Source: CAG-177 sp003514385
GTDB lineage: Bacteria > Bacillota > Clostridia > Oscillospirales > Acutalibacteraceae
Length of the DNA stretch: 64,000 nt
Direction: 5' to 3'
NCBI GenBank assembly: GCA_051920445.1
Contig: JBPPLN010000001.1
Location: 1,550,001-1,614,000 of the forward strand
Below are positions 49,036 through 58,306 of this stretch, piece after piece (the stretch's first letter is position 1; each line of letters opens with the position of its first letter). The notes under the pieces are model-generated. The model did no database searches, was not told the origin of the DNA, and saw only the letters and a list, made by a program, of their open reading frames with translations. The position numbers and the translations under genes were made by a program.

Positions 49036-50043
49036 ATGGAATATAATTTCAAACTTTGCGTCATTTGCACGGGCGATTCGGGTGCGGCGGAAAATCTCGC
49101 CTACTCGCTCGTAACCCGCGGCGGCGTGCGCCTTGTACTCTGCGCAGAAAATGCAGATGTCGAAAAATTACCGACAGCGGCGGAGAACAGCAGGATAGAT
49201 TTTGCACCCTGCTCCGTTGAGTCAGTCAATTCCGTCCTCGCTTCGCCCGATGCCCCGCTCGTCATGTTCGCCAATGCCGGGACCACTTTTGCGCCCGGAT
49301 TTGTCGAGCTGTTCGAAGATAAGGCGATCGTTTTCAATGCGGCGGCTGAAGAAAATAATGCACCGCGCAAGCTCTACCGCGACGGATTTTCTGCCCACGA
49401 GGCGTTCTCGCCCGCAGTCGGCGTGAATTTTATAATGCGCTCGGCTGTTATAAGCGAGCACGGAATAAAGCTTTTATCCGCAAATTCAGCCGGTTTCGCC
49501 GCGTTTGCCGCGCAGTATGCCGCATATGATAGTTTCGAGCCCATACACGAAGTGCTTCTCTACGGCGCAAAGCCGATAGATTGGAACGCCGAAAGCTTTG
49601 ATATCATTGCAAGGAGCGCTTCAACTAAAGGTAGGCTCCCAGCTCTGACTCTTCTGCTCTCGGCTTATAGCGGACTTGACAAGGCAGAAAAAGAAGCTGA
49701 ATTTGATGCGTTTTCCGCGGCGGCAAAGCCGTTCTTTGAAAACGAAGCTTACAGCGCATATGCCCTCGCGGCTTTCGGCATTGATTCCGCTCTGTTAAAA
49801 GAGGGCTGCCGCGCCGGCGAGTTCGTCTCGGCGGGCACGAACGCCATGTACAAAGAAGTGACTCTGCCTATCCTCGCCGACGATGTCGTGCGCGATTTTT
49901 ACGGCGGCAAGCTCAGCTTCGGCACGCTGCGCCGCTGCATCGCCGCGTGGCTCTATTTCAAGCTCTACCGCATGGGCGGAGCGGCAAAGAAGCTCGGCTG
50001 TAAAGTCTGCTCAAAACTTGCCGGGGGTGACCTGAATGTCTGA
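49036..50043 (+). CDS. Putative GT-A-like envelope protein of unknown function
   Basis: A 335-residue soluble protein. The N-terminal 150 residues have the rhythm of a GT2 Rossmann fold (KLCVICTGDSGAAENLAYSLVTRGG..., then VMFANAGTTFAPGF where a GT2 would have its DxD). The metal-binding Asp pair is replaced by Asn/Ala, so catalysis is doubtful. The C-terminal half is helical. Its last eight bases overlap the start of the large glycosyltransferase gene, so it is probably an accessory factor for that enzyme. No confident family. Confidence 0.6.
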   Translation: MEYNFKLCVICTGDSGAAENLAYSLVTRGGVRLVLCAENADVEKLPTAAENSRIDFAPCSVESVNSVLASPDAPLVMFANAGTTFAPGFVELFEDKAIVFNAAAEENNAPRKLYRDGFSAHEAFSPAVGVNFIMRSAVISEHGIKLLSANSAGFAAFAAQYAAYDSFEPIHEVLLYGAKPIDWNAESFDIIARSASTKGRLPALTLLLSAYSGLDKAEKEAEFDAFSAAAKPFFENEAYSAYALAAFGIDSALLKEGCRAGEFVSAGTNAMYKEVTLPILADDVVRDFYGGKLSFGTLRRCIAAWLYFKLYRMGGAAKKLGCKVCSKLAGGDLNV

Positions 50044-52669
50044 TTTTCCATTCAGAGCCACAATACTCATCCCCGTCTACAATGTCGAAAAATATCTTGA
50101 CGGCTGCATAAACTCGCTTAAAGAGCAGACCGAGCCGTTCGGGAACATGGAGATACTCCTGATAAACGACGGAAGCCGGGACAACAGCGCAGATATCTGC
50201 CGCCGCTGGGCTGACGAATATGAGAATATCCATTTCTACTCAAAAGAGAACGAGGGACTTTCAAAAACAAGAAACTTCGGTCTGCGCCGCGCGCAGGGCA
50301 AGTATATCTTCTTCCTCGATTCCGACGACACTTTGGCGCCCGATACAGTCAAGAGCGTCGTTGACTACTTCGACACAGTCTATAACGAGGTGGACTTGGT
50401 CACCTACCGCATTACGCAGTATTTCAAAAATGCGCCGCCGGTCTATCATTTCAGATACCGCACGCTGACCCACACGGGCGTGTACGATTTAGACGACCCC
50501 AAAAACAGATTCATCACGCAGACGAATGTCAATATCTGCGTCAAGAATGATAAAAATAACGGCATTTTCTTCGATGAGTCGCCGGGTTTCAGGCACGAGG
50601 ACGAGAAATACTGCTGCGATATCCTGCGCCGCAAAATGAAAATAGGCTTTTGTCAAAAAGGCGAGTATCGATACAACCGCAACAACGAAAACAGCATCGT
50701 TTCAACCGTTTTCTCGCCCTATTATTATATATTCGAGACCTCCATGACTTTCTACGAGGAGCTGTTTGATTCGTTCGGCGGCAGAGTTCCGCCGTATTTC
50801 CAGGGCATAGTTTTCAACGACCTGCGCTGGAAGCTCAAGGAGGACAAGCTCCTGCCCTATCACTATTCGCCCGAGGAGTTCGCGCGCGCAAACAGGCGTA
50901 TCGATGCGCTGCTCAAACAAATGGACGAGGACACTATAATATTGCACCCGTCCGTCAATGAATATCATATCCACTACTGGCTCTCGCGTAAGCCGAACTG
51001 CCATCCGACGGTAATAGCAGATGACGGCAAGCTCAGCATTGCGGCGGACGGAAGAAAGATTTTTTCGGCGTCTTCGTTCCCGCTGATGATGAGAAAAATA
51101 TTCGTCGAAAACGGAAAGGCGAGACTGCTCTCGTTCATAAAATCCCCCGTGTTCTCGCATCTCGGGCGCGGCGAGTGGAAAGTAATAGCTTCTGTAGACG
51201 GCGAAAAACGCGAGCTCGAAACTTTCACTTCCGTTTTCAGCGCGCAGGATTCCGCAGTCAACGTTGTCGATTTTCCGGCGTTCTTCTGCGAATTTCCAGC
51301 AGACGACAGGCACGAGATAAAGTTCTTTATAAGCATACGTGGCAAAGAATACCCAACTAATCTTCTCGCCGAGCCGACCGCCGTGTTCAGCCGCAAAATA
51401 CGCATGTATGTCCGAAACGGAGTGATGTTCACACTAAGCGGCAGGACGCTCGTCAGCAGGAATGTTGACGAAGACGAGAAATACCGCGCCGAGCGCGAGC
51501 AGAGCGAGAATTTTAAAGGCAACGTCAAAAAGCTGCGCAACGCCGCCATTGAATACCGCAGAGCGCACAAAGTCGAGCTATACTACGACCTGCACACGGT
51601 CGATTTCGACAACGGATATTACCAGTTCAAGAACGATATAAAGCACAGCGACGGCGTTGAACGCTACTATATCTACAGCCGCGAATATAAGAATATCGAC
51701 GAGCTGTTCACAAAAGATGAACAGGCGCATCTCGTGAAGTTCGGCTCGGAGAAGCACAAATTGCTCTATCTCTCGGCGCGCGTGATATTCACGGCGTTCT
51801 ACGGCGTGACTCCCGTCTCACCGTTCGGCTCGGCGGCGGGCGAAGTGCCCTATGCCGATCTGCTCGATTTCAAGACCGTCTATCTCCAGCACGGAGTGCT
51901 CCACGCCTCACTGCGCTCGCAGAACTCGGTCGAACGCTGCCGCGCGGATAAAATCGTTATTTCCGCTCCGTTTGAAAAGCAGAACTATATGACGAACTAT
52001 CACTACCCGGAGGACAATCTCATCCCGACCGGTATGGCGCGATATGACCATATAGACAGAAACAAAAAGGCAAAGAACAGGATTCTTTTTGCCCCGTCGT
52101 GGCGCAAATATCTGACTCAGGAGATAAACTCCTCGAAGTGGGAGCTGATAGACTCAAAGCTCAAAAACTCCGATTATTTCAGGAATTTCTCGCGCTTTCT
52201 TGAGAGCGAGGAGCTGCACGAGCTGCTCGAAAAAACGGACACCTATCTCGATGTCAAGCTCCACCCGATAATCGCGGACGCAGAAGGACTGTTTGATATC
52301 AAGAGCCCGCGCGTCGTCATGGCGGGCGCACATGTTGATATTGAGGACTACAAGATGTTTATAACGGACTTTTCGTCCTTCGTGTTCGACTTCGCCTGTC
52401 TCTGCCGCCCGGTGCTCTATTTTGTGCCGGACTACGGACAGTTCAAGGCGGGCATGAACCACTACCGCGAGCTGGATTTACCGTTTGAAAAGGCATTCGG
52501 TCCGCTCGTCCTCGACCCCGAAAGCGCGGTGGAAGAAATAAAGAAAGCCGCAGAAAACGGCTTTGAGCCCGAAAAAATATATGCCGAGCGCATGAGCGGA
52601 TTCTACTATCCGCTCGAAAACTGTGCCGAGGCGCTCTATAACGAAGTGAGCTCGTGGAAGCTCAAGTGA
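50036..52669 (+). CDS. Bifunctional GT2 glycosyltransferase / CDP-glycerol glycerophosphotransferase
   Basis: An 877-residue fusion. Residues 1-230 are a GT2 glycosyltransferase (ATILIPVYNVEKYLDGC, INDGSRDNSADICRRWADE, metal-binding DSDD at 95-98, and RHEDEKYCC as base region). Residues 490-877 are a TagF/TagB-like CDP-glycerol glycerophosphotransferase (YLQHGVLHASL, NLIPTGMARYD, ILFAPSWRKYL, FITDFSSFVFDFACLCRPVLYF). The middle (230-490) is a beta-rich region. It should build a glycerol-phosphate-decorated surface polymer such as teichoic acid. A C-terminal remnant of a paralogue lies at 35746-35940. Confidence 0.92.
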   Translation: MSDFPFRATILIPVYNVEKYLDGCINSLKEQTEPFGNMEILLINDGSRDNSADICRRWADEYENIHFYSKENEGLSKTRNFGLRRAQGKYIFFLDSDDTLAPDTVKSVVDYFDTVYNEVDLVTYRITQYFKNAPPVYHFRYRTLTHTGVYDLDDPKNRFITQTNVNICVKNDKNNGIFFDESPGFRHEDEKYCCDILRRKMKIGFCQKGEYRYNRNNENSIVSTVFSPYYYIFETSMTFYEELFDSFGGRVPPYFQGIVFNDLRWKLKEDKLLPYHYSPEEFARANRRIDALLKQMDEDTIILHPSVNEYHIHYWLSRKPNCHPTVIADDGKLSIAADGRKIFSASSFPLMMRKIFVENGKARLLSFIKSPVFSHLGRGEWKVIASVDGEKRELETFTSVFSAQDSAVNVVDFPAFFCEFPADDRHEIKFFISIRGKEYPTNLLAEPTAVFSRKIRMYVRNGVMFTLSGRTLVSRNVDEDEKYRAEREQSENFKGNVKKLRNAAIEYRRAHKVELYYDLHTVDFDNGYYQFKNDIKHSDGVERYYIYSREYKNIDELFTKDEQAHLVKFGSEKHKLLYLSARVIFTAFYGVTPVSPFGSAAGEVPYADLLDFKTVYLQHGVLHASLRSQNSVERCRADKIVISAPFEKQNYMTNYHYPEDNLIPTGMARYDHIDRNKKAKNRILFAPSWRKYLTQEINSSKWELIDSKLKNSDYFRNFSRFLESEELHELLEKTDTYLDVKLHPIIADAEGLFDIKSPRVVMAGAHVDIEDYKMFITDFSSFVFDFACLCRPVLYFVPDYGQFKAGMNHYRELDLPFEKAFGPLVLDPESAVEEIKKAAENGFEPEKIYAERMSGFYYPLENCAEALYNEVSSWKLK

Positions 52670-52677
52670 TATAGCAA

Positions 52678-52705
52678 GATCCTCCGTAAAACAATACGGA
52701 GGATC
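52678..52705. terminator. Bidirectional terminator between convergent genes
   Basis: GATCCTCCGTA/TACGGAGGATC, perfect 11 bp, between the fusion GT gene (+) and GH97 (-). Confidence 0.78.
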
Positions 52706-52708
52706 GCT

Positions 52709-54592
52709 TTATATCTCCCTGAACACCGCAGCAAATCCGCCGGAGGGACGCATTGCTATATCTGCGCTGTCGGCGCTCGTGACGGATATCTTCACTTTGT
52801 TATACCCGCGCTGATCCGTAAGATTGTCCGTGTATATCTCGGCTTCGTATTTCGCGCCGTCTTTTAAAAACGAGAACGGCAGATTGATTTTTCGCTCGCT
52901 CTGAGCGCTGTTAAACACGGCGGCGTGCCATCTGTTTCCACTTCGCCGCGCAAAGATTGCAATCTCGCCTATTTTGCTGCCGGGGAGAACATGCGTCTCG
53001 TTCCAGATTACCGGCAGGGGAGAGACAAACGAATCGAGCCCGTGCGCTTTGAGAATTGACGGGTCTTCGCTGACGGTGAAAAACGCCGAGTTGTATATTA
53101 CAGCCGAGGCGAGCATATGGCAGATGCTGACTTCGTTCAGGCATCTCGGCACGGAGAAGCATAGCGGCGTATAATCCGCGTTGCCGCCGAGCATCCTTGT
53201 GAATGGAAGAATCATATCGTTGTCCGCGTCCGCCTTGCATTGAAGTCCGCGTATCGCCTCCATGCTCATCACATTCGGGAACGTGCGGCGCAGCCCCGTC
53301 GGCTTCTGCGGGTTGTGGTATATGACCATCAATTTGTGCTCCGCGGCCTCGAGCGCGAAGCGGCGGTAAAATTCGGTCATGAACTGCGTTTCGCTCTCTA
53401 TGTGGTCGAGCTTTATGCCCTTTATCCCGAGCCTTTGGCATTTTTTGAAGAACCTGCGCCTGTATGGAGTGAACCACACCTTGTCCATGGCGGACTGCCA
53501 GAGCCATATCCCGACCGAGCGCTTTTCTGCGTCGTCAACGAGCTCTTTGACCTTTTTGAACGCGTCGCGTTCCGTTTTTGCCCAGTCGCGCCAGCCGTTG
53601 TCCGCGAGGTTGTATTCATATCCCGCCTCCTGCGCGAGGGCGTGGAATTCCATTATCTTTTCGAATCGGCGGCTGTGCTCCTCGTCTATAAAATACGACC
53701 ACGCGCTCTTGCCCGGGCGTATCCAGTCGGCGTTTTCGTATATTTTGTCGCTTATGGGCGCGGCGGCGTGGGCTATAACGCGGCAGTGAATGAGCTCCTC
53801 GAGCGAGCGGCACACGATGACTATGCGCCACGGAGTTTTCCCGCCCTTTATAAAGAACTTGTCCGTGTCCCACAGCTCCGTTTTGAATCTGCCCGCGCCG
53901 AGCGAGCGCAGAGCCATGCCGGGGTAGTTCTCGATATCCGATTCGGTTATCATTATATATATGTTTTTCCCGGGAAACTCGAATGCGGTCATGCATGAGA
54001 AAACTTCGCTTTGCGAAAGCTCCGATGTCTTTTGCGTCAGCGTCTTTCCCTGCATCTTCTTGAGGTCGGTCTGATATCTGCAAACGGTGTCGCCGGGCAC
54101 ATTGAACCGGGTCAGCTCGTCGCTGATAAGAAGCCCCGTATCTTTGCCGAACAGCAGACGGAATCCGAATCCGTCGTTCCATATGCGCACCTCGAGCGAG
54201 TATATAATTTTTCCCGCACGCACGGGGATAATATAATTCATGTGCCTGTCGGTAATATCTGTCTCGGTGTCAAGGTCGCGGTAAGTCTCTTCGCAGGACT
54301 CGATTTTCGGCTCGCCGAGGGTGACATTTTCGCCGATATTTCTGCCGCCCTGAATGAGCAGACCTATCTCCGACGGCTCGATTACAGTAATTTCGCCGAC
54401 CGCCGTCGAATATGTAAGTCTGCCGCCCGAGACGGTCACCTCAAGCGCACCGTCGGGGCTTTTTAGAATATATTTTTCCGCTCCAGGGGCGAAATTTGAA
54501 TCACCGCTTGATTTCTTCTCAAACAGCGAATATGCCGCAAAACGGGCGCGCGCTCCTATCCCGAGCAACCGCCGCCCAGTCTCTCTCATCAT
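52709..54592 (-). CDS. Glycoside hydrolase family 97
   Basis: A 627-residue alpha-glycosidase. The N-terminal beta-sandwich (35-270) opens with SPDGALEVTVSGGRLTYS; the TIM barrel has WIRPGKSAWSYF, GYEYNLADNGWRDW, IKGIKLDHIES, MVIYHNPQKPTGLRRTFPNVMSMEAIRG and PFTRMLGGNADYTP. The Asp at about 396 (KLDH) sits where retaining GH97 enzymes (alpha-galactosidase type) carry their nucleophile, while inverting SusB-type enzymes have Gly, so a retaining mechanism is suggested. No signal peptide is visible. ATG 54592 follows CGGAGGG. Confidence 0.88.
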   Translation of the reverse strand: MMRETGRRLLGIGARARFAAYSLFEKKSSGDSNFAPGAEKYILKSPDGALEVTVSGGRLTYSTAVGEITVIEPSEIGLLIQGGRNIGENVTLGEPKIESCEETYRDLDTETDITDRHMNYIIPVRAGKIIYSLEVRIWNDGFGFRLLFGKDTGLLISDELTRFNVPGDTVCRYQTDLKKMQGKTLTQKTSELSQSEVFSCMTAFEFPGKNIYIMITESDIENYPGMALRSLGAGRFKTELWDTDKFFIKGGKTPWRIVIVCRSLEELIHCRVIAHAAAPISDKIYENADWIRPGKSAWSYFIDEEHSRRFEKIMEFHALAQEAGYEYNLADNGWRDWAKTERDAFKKVKELVDDAEKRSVGIWLWQSAMDKVWFTPYRRRFFKKCQRLGIKGIKLDHIESETQFMTEFYRRFALEAAEHKLMVIYHNPQKPTGLRRTFPNVMSMEAIRGLQCKADADNDMILPFTRMLGGNADYTPLCFSVPRCLNEVSICHMLASAVIYNSAFFTVSEDPSILKAHGLDSFVSPLPVIWNETHVLPGSKIGEIAIFARRSGNRWHAAVFNSAQSERKINLPFSFLKDGAKYEAEIYTDNLTDQRGYNKVKISVTSADSADIAMRPSGGFAAVFREI

Positions 54593-54646
54593 GCCGATCC
54601 CTCCGTTACGTTGCATATTATAATATATTTTATTCTGCAACACAAG

Positions 54647-54675
54647 TTGATATTTGACCTCGGATATGATATAAT
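54647..54675 (+). promoter_or_regulatory. Promoter of the degV-like gene
   Basis: TTGATA, 17 bases, TATAAT, 31 bases before ATG 54707. Confidence 0.7.
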
Positions 54676-54706
54676 CCGATTAAACTTGAGTATAAGGAGA
54701 AGTTCT

Positions 54707-55558
54707 ATGAACAGTAAAGTAGTTATCACCACGGACAGCCCTGCGGATCTGAGCGCAGAACTTGAAACAAGATATGATATACATGTCCTGCCGCTGTATG
54801 TTAATCTCGGAGATAAGTCATACCGCGACGGAATAGATATAACCACTCCCGATATTTTCAGGCACTACGACGAGACGGGCGAACTGCCTACGACCTCGGC
54901 TATTCCGATAGGCGACTATGAGACCTTCTTCAAGTCCTTTATCGACGAGGGAAAGAAAGTTGTCCATTTCTCGCTGAGCTCCGAGATATCCTCGACCCAT
55001 CAGAACGCGAGACTCGCCGCGGAGGGAATGGACGGAGTTTATGTCATCGACTCGCGCCATCTGAGCTCCGGTATCGCGCTCCAGGTCATAAGAGCCTGCG
55101 AGATGCGCGATGAGGGCATGAGCGCGGAGGATATAGCGAAGGCCGCCGTTGATTTGAACAAAAAGACCTGCACGAGCTTTGTGCTTGACAAGCTCGAATA
55201 TATGAAGAAAGGCGGCCGCTGCTCGACCGTAGCCGCGCTCGGAGCTAACTTGCTCTCCATCCGTCCGTGCATCGAGATGAAGGACGGCAAGCTCGGGGTT
55301 GCGAGAAAGTATCGCGGCAAGATACTTGATGTCAAGAAAAAATATATCGAGGATGAGCTCAACGCCCACAAGGACGACGCCGACCTTTCGCGCATTTTCC
55401 TGACCTCGTCGAGCGCTTCGGATGCCGAGGTGAAGGAGCTCACCGCGCTGATAAAGAGCATTCTCCCGTTCAAGGAGGTTCTCATCGGCTGCGCGGGCTG
55501 CACCATCGCAAGCCACTGCGGACCCGGATGCATGGGAATACTTTTCATGACTAAATAA
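54707..55558 (+). CDS. DegV-family fatty-acid-binding protein
   Basis: A 283-residue protein. TTDSPADLSAEL at the N-terminus, RDGIDIT, VHFSLSSEISSTHQNA, VIDSRHLSSG and the C-terminal IASHCGPGCMGILFM are DegV hallmarks. Related FakB proteins present fatty acids to the kinase FakA; here no FakA gene is nearby. Cytosolic. ATG 54707 has an AAGGAGA site; the longer upstream frame is promoter sequence. Confidence 0.9.
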   Translation: MNSKVVITTDSPADLSAELETRYDIHVLPLYVNLGDKSYRDGIDITTPDIFRHYDETGELPTTSAIPIGDYETFFKSFIDEGKKVVHFSLSSEISSTHQNARLAAEGMDGVYVIDSRHLSSGIALQVIRACEMRDEGMSAEDIAKAAVDLNKKTCTSFVLDKLEYMKKGGRCSTVAALGANLLSIRPCIEMKDGKLGVARKYRGKILDVKKKYIEDELNAHKDDADLSRIFLTSSSASDAEVKELTALIKSILPFKEVLIGCAGCTIASHCGPGCMGILFMTK

Positions 55559-55570
55559 ATGAAAGAAAAA

Positions 55571-55612
55571 GCCGCCGCCTGTCTGAATTTCAAACGGGTC
55601 GGTGGCGTTTTT
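55571..55612 (+). terminator. Terminator of the degV-like gene
   Basis: GCCGCCG... folds against ...CGGTGGC and is followed by GTTTTTTG. Confidence 0.8.
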
Positions 55613-55628
55613 TGATATGGAGAATAAA

Positions 55629-56222
55629 ATGATAAAAAACATAATTCTCGATATGGGCAACGTGCTCATAGAATACGATGTCAACCGCCCGCTTGACGCG
55701 CTTTGCGCCAACGAAGAGTCAAAGAAAATTATCCGCCGCGAGCTGTTCGAGAGCGAAGACTGGCTCGAGGGCGACAGGGGAAATATAACCGACGCCGAGA
55801 TGCTCGCCGCGGCGAAAGCGCGCGTGCCGGAAAAATATCACGCCGCGCTCGAAAAGTGCGAGCGGCACTGGCCGGATTTTCTCAACAGAATTGACGGCGC
55901 GCCTGAGTTCTGCCGCGCGATGAAGCGGAGCGGGAGGAAAATCTATGTCCTCTCAAACGCGAGCGGGCGCTTCTATGAATATTTTCCACGCTTTTACGAT
56001 ATGGACTTTTTCGACGGCGTGGTCGTCTCGTGCGACCTGCACATCATTAAGCCCGACAGGAGGATATACGAATATATCCTCAATAAATACGGCCTCAAAG
56101 CCGACGAGTGCCTGTTCATAGACGACCGCGAGGAGAACGTGCGCGGGGCAGAGAAAGTCGGAATAAACGCCGTGAGGTTCGAAAACAACTACGGAGAGAT
56201 AGCGAAAAAATACGGACTTTGA
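55629..56222 (+). CDS. HAD-family hydrolase (YihX-like phosphatase)
   Basis: A 197-residue HAD phosphatase. Motif I is ILDMGNVLIEYD with the nucleophile Asp8, motif II YVLSNASG, motif III IIKPDRRIY (Lys) and motif IV FIDDREENVRGAEKVGINAV. A helical cap lies between motifs I and II. Relatives dephosphorylate sugar phosphates such as glucose-1-phosphate. ATG 55629 has a TGGAGA site. The GH16 gene follows by 13 bases, so both are probably cotranscribed. Confidence 0.88.
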   Translation: MIKNIILDMGNVLIEYDVNRPLDALCANEESKKIIRRELFESEDWLEGDRGNITDAEMLAAAKARVPEKYHAALEKCERHWPDFLNRIDGAPEFCRAMKRSGRKIYVLSNASGRFYEYFPRFYDMDFFDGVVVSCDLHIIKPDRRIYEYILNKYGLKADECLFIDDREENVRGAEKVGINAVRFENNYGEIAKKYGL

Positions 56223-56235
56223 CGGAGGAAACGAT

Positions 56236-57177
56236 ATGCCTGATTTTGACACATCCGTGCCGACCCTCGGCGAAAACGGCTGGTACAAAGTATTCGAGGA
56301 CGATTTCAACGGCGACGGACTTAATCAGAATATAGATTTCGGCGAGCGCTACAGCGGCTCGAAGGAGATCTGGACAACATCGCCCCACGCAATACGCTGG
56401 GAGTCAAACGATGAAAAGCATCCGGAGTATGCCTGCTGGTGGTGCCCGGAGATGGTTGAGGTTAAGGATTCGAACCTGATAGTCCGCTCGGAGTATCGGG
56501 ATGATCACGTCTGCTCGGGCGACTGTCCGAAGGCCGGCAGATTCACCGGCGGCATCGAGACCCGCAGAATAATCGGCGACAGCAACAATAACAAGGGCAC
56601 GAACGATGAGCTCCTGTTCTCACAGGCTTTTGGCTATTTTGAAGTAAGGGTAAAGTTCCCGGACGCCGACGGGCTTTGGTCTGCATTCTGGCTCCAGTCC
56701 CCGAACATGAGAAAGATATCCAATGCGGGACTCGACGGCACGGAGATAGATGTGTTTGAGAGCGCATTCCGCATGAATCGCAAGAGCCGTATGGGCCATG
56801 CCCTAATCTGGAACGGCTACGGCAAGTATTCCGACTCCGATACGAAGATAACCGAGCTCAAGCAGGATCTCTATGACGGCTACCACACCTACGCGCTCAA
56901 GTGGACGCCCGAATATTATGTTTTCTACATAGACGGCGAGCCGACATGGGCTTCGATGGGCGGCGGAGTGTCGAAGGTGCGCGAATTTTTGCGCCTGACC
57001 GTCGAAACAGACGCGGGCGACGGCTGGGGACCGCACGGGCAGGAGATAGGTCAATTCAGTCACAAATCATCGAGCGAGTTCATGGTTGACTATGTCAAGG
57101 TCTGGCAGAACGAGAACTATGAGAAGTACATTCTTGACGATGATGTGTTTCCCGGAGAGCTTGACCCGGCAAACTGA
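56236..57177 (+). CDS. Glycoside hydrolase family 16 (beta-glucanase/laminarinase-like)
   Basis: A 313-residue enzyme with the GH16 jelly-roll: YKVFEDDFNGDGLN, a substrate-binding segment FGYFEVRVKFPDADGLWSAFWL, and the active-site motif GTEIDVFES with nucleophile Glu170, Asp172 and acid/base Glu175. YHTYALKWTPEYYVFYIDGEPTW and a C-terminal DYVKVWQ complete the fold. GH16 enzymes are usually secreted, but this protein begins MPDFDTSVPTLGENGW with no signal peptide. The upstream HAD stop and a GGAGGAAA site leave no room for one. A terminator follows. Confidence 0.9.
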   Translation: MPDFDTSVPTLGENGWYKVFEDDFNGDGLNQNIDFGERYSGSKEIWTTSPHAIRWESNDEKHPEYACWWCPEMVEVKDSNLIVRSEYRDDHVCSGDCPKAGRFTGGIETRRIIGDSNNNKGTNDELLFSQAFGYFEVRVKFPDADGLWSAFWLQSPNMRKISNAGLDGTEIDVFESAFRMNRKSRMGHALIWNGYGKYSDSDTKITELKQDLYDGYHTYALKWTPEYYVFYIDGEPTWASMGGGVSKVREFLRLTVETDAGDGWGPHGQEIGQFSHKSSSEFMVDYVKVWQNENYEKYILDDDVFPGELDPAN

Positions 57178-57180
57178 TAA

Positions 57181-57219
57181 AAAACAGGGGACTGCATTTT
57201 CGGCAGCCCCCTGTTTTTA
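57181..57219. terminator. Bidirectional terminator
   Basis: ACAGGGG...CCCCTGT with A/T-rich tails, between GH16 (+) and the HTH-TM gene (-). Confidence 0.85.
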
Positions 57220-57789
57220 TGATTTCTTTTTTGTTTTTATTTTCCGTCTGTATTTTGCAAAGCAGATGACGCTTGCCGTGACAAGCCCGATGCCGATGAC
57301 GAGCACCCAGTGCAGATAGTATGTGTTGAGGAACGGAATGAAAGAGTATACCGGCACGCGCGTTGTTGCCATGCGGTGCTCGTCTGATATCTGCGTCGTC
57401 CCGTCGGGGAGCATCTCCATCATCGGACCGTGGTCGTAGGTCACTTTCTGATAAGACTCAATGACCTGTGACAGAGTCAGCAGCACGCCGATTATGATAA
57501 CTCCGAGCACGAGCGTTACGATTCCCGCAATGAGCAGTTTTCTGACATTTGCGGCGGTGCGGGCGACTGCGGGGATGTCCTCGTCGCAGTCGAGGTTGTC
57601 CTTTATGAGATAGTCGGTCGTGATGCCGAAAAGCTTGCTTAACTGTACTATGTTGTCCGTGTCCGGAACGGCGGTGCCGAGCTCCCATTTTGATACCGCC
57701 TGCCTCGAGACGGCTATCCTGCTTGCAAGTTCCTCCTGTGACCAGCCGCGTTCTTTTCTGAGCTTTTGCAGTTTTTCGGGGAAGTTCAT
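57217..57789 (-). CDS. HTH regulator with C-terminal membrane anchor
   Basis: A 190-residue protein with an N-terminal Cro/CI HTH (EKLQKLRKERGWSQEELASRIAVSRQAVSKWELGTAVPDTDNIVQLSKLFGITTDYLI, 5-63). Two membrane helices (about 85-108 and 160-180) flank an extracytoplasmic loop of about 50 residues. Such membrane-tethered XRE proteins are common in Clostridia and Bacilli and may sense envelope state. ATG 57789 has an AAGGAG site. The target is unknown. Confidence 0.85.
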   Translation of the reverse strand: MNFPEKLQKLRKERGWSQEELASRIAVSRQAVSKWELGTAVPDTDNIVQLSKLFGITTDYLIKDNLDCDEDIPAVARTAANVRKLLIAGIVTLVLGVIIIGVLLTLSQVIESYQKVTYDHGPMMEMLPDGTTQISDEHRMATTRVPVYSFIPFLNTYYLHWVLVIGIGLVTASVICFAKYRRKIKTKKKS

Positions 57790-58037
57790 GAATTTCTCCT
57801 TTCGCGTATTTTTTATTGCACTTGTATTTTACACGAAAGCAAAATTTGAGTCAACATATCAGAACTTGCAATCTGTCAACCGGAGCTTACATTGCATATT
57901 TGTCCGGTTGCGGCGGGGAGAATAAAAAATTTTTTTATTTTGCATTCCTCTATCTTGTCTGCATTTTGACTAAAATATCCATATATAGAGTGCTGATTTT
58001 CATCACGCAAGTTTTTGAAAAAATATTGCGAAAACCC

Positions 58038-58066
58038 TTGCAATACAAGGATTTGTGTGGTATCAT
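58038..58066 (+). promoter_or_regulatory. Promoter of the S10 ribosomal operon
   Basis: TTGCAA, 17 bases, TATCAT. The -10 box ends 319 bases before rpsJ, giving a long leader. From 57790 to 58037 I see only A+T-rich sequence and no gene. Confidence 0.55.
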
Positions 58067-58204
58067 TATCAGGCATGATTGTGGGAAGTGGGGCAAGTAT
58101 GCCCGAAACACAATCTGCTGATATGCGATGATGCAGAAGGTGGCCGTCCTTTGAGACGGGGAATTTCTGCGGAGTATGTCCGATTTTAAAACCGGGCGAA
58201 ACAG

Positions 58205-58306
58205 GTCTGACTGCCGCACGGGGTGCGTTTCCCTCGCACCTTCGCTTGAGGCAGCAGTAATTGCATCTGCTTTCTTCACACCCGGAAATATCGTTTTCCG
58301 GTTTTT
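58205..58306 (+). promoter_or_regulatory. Structured S10-operon leader with terminator-like attenuator
   Basis: CTGCC (58211) can pair with GGCAG (58250) around an inner hairpin GGTGCG/CGCACC (58222-58240). At 58282-58301 CCGGAAA/TTTCCGG is followed directly by TTTTTAAAA, a rho-independent terminator 80 bases before rpsJ. The position suggests read-through control of the whole r-protein operon, possibly by a ribosomal protein as in the E. coli S10 leader, but sequence similarity to that leader is not evident. Confidence 0.6.
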
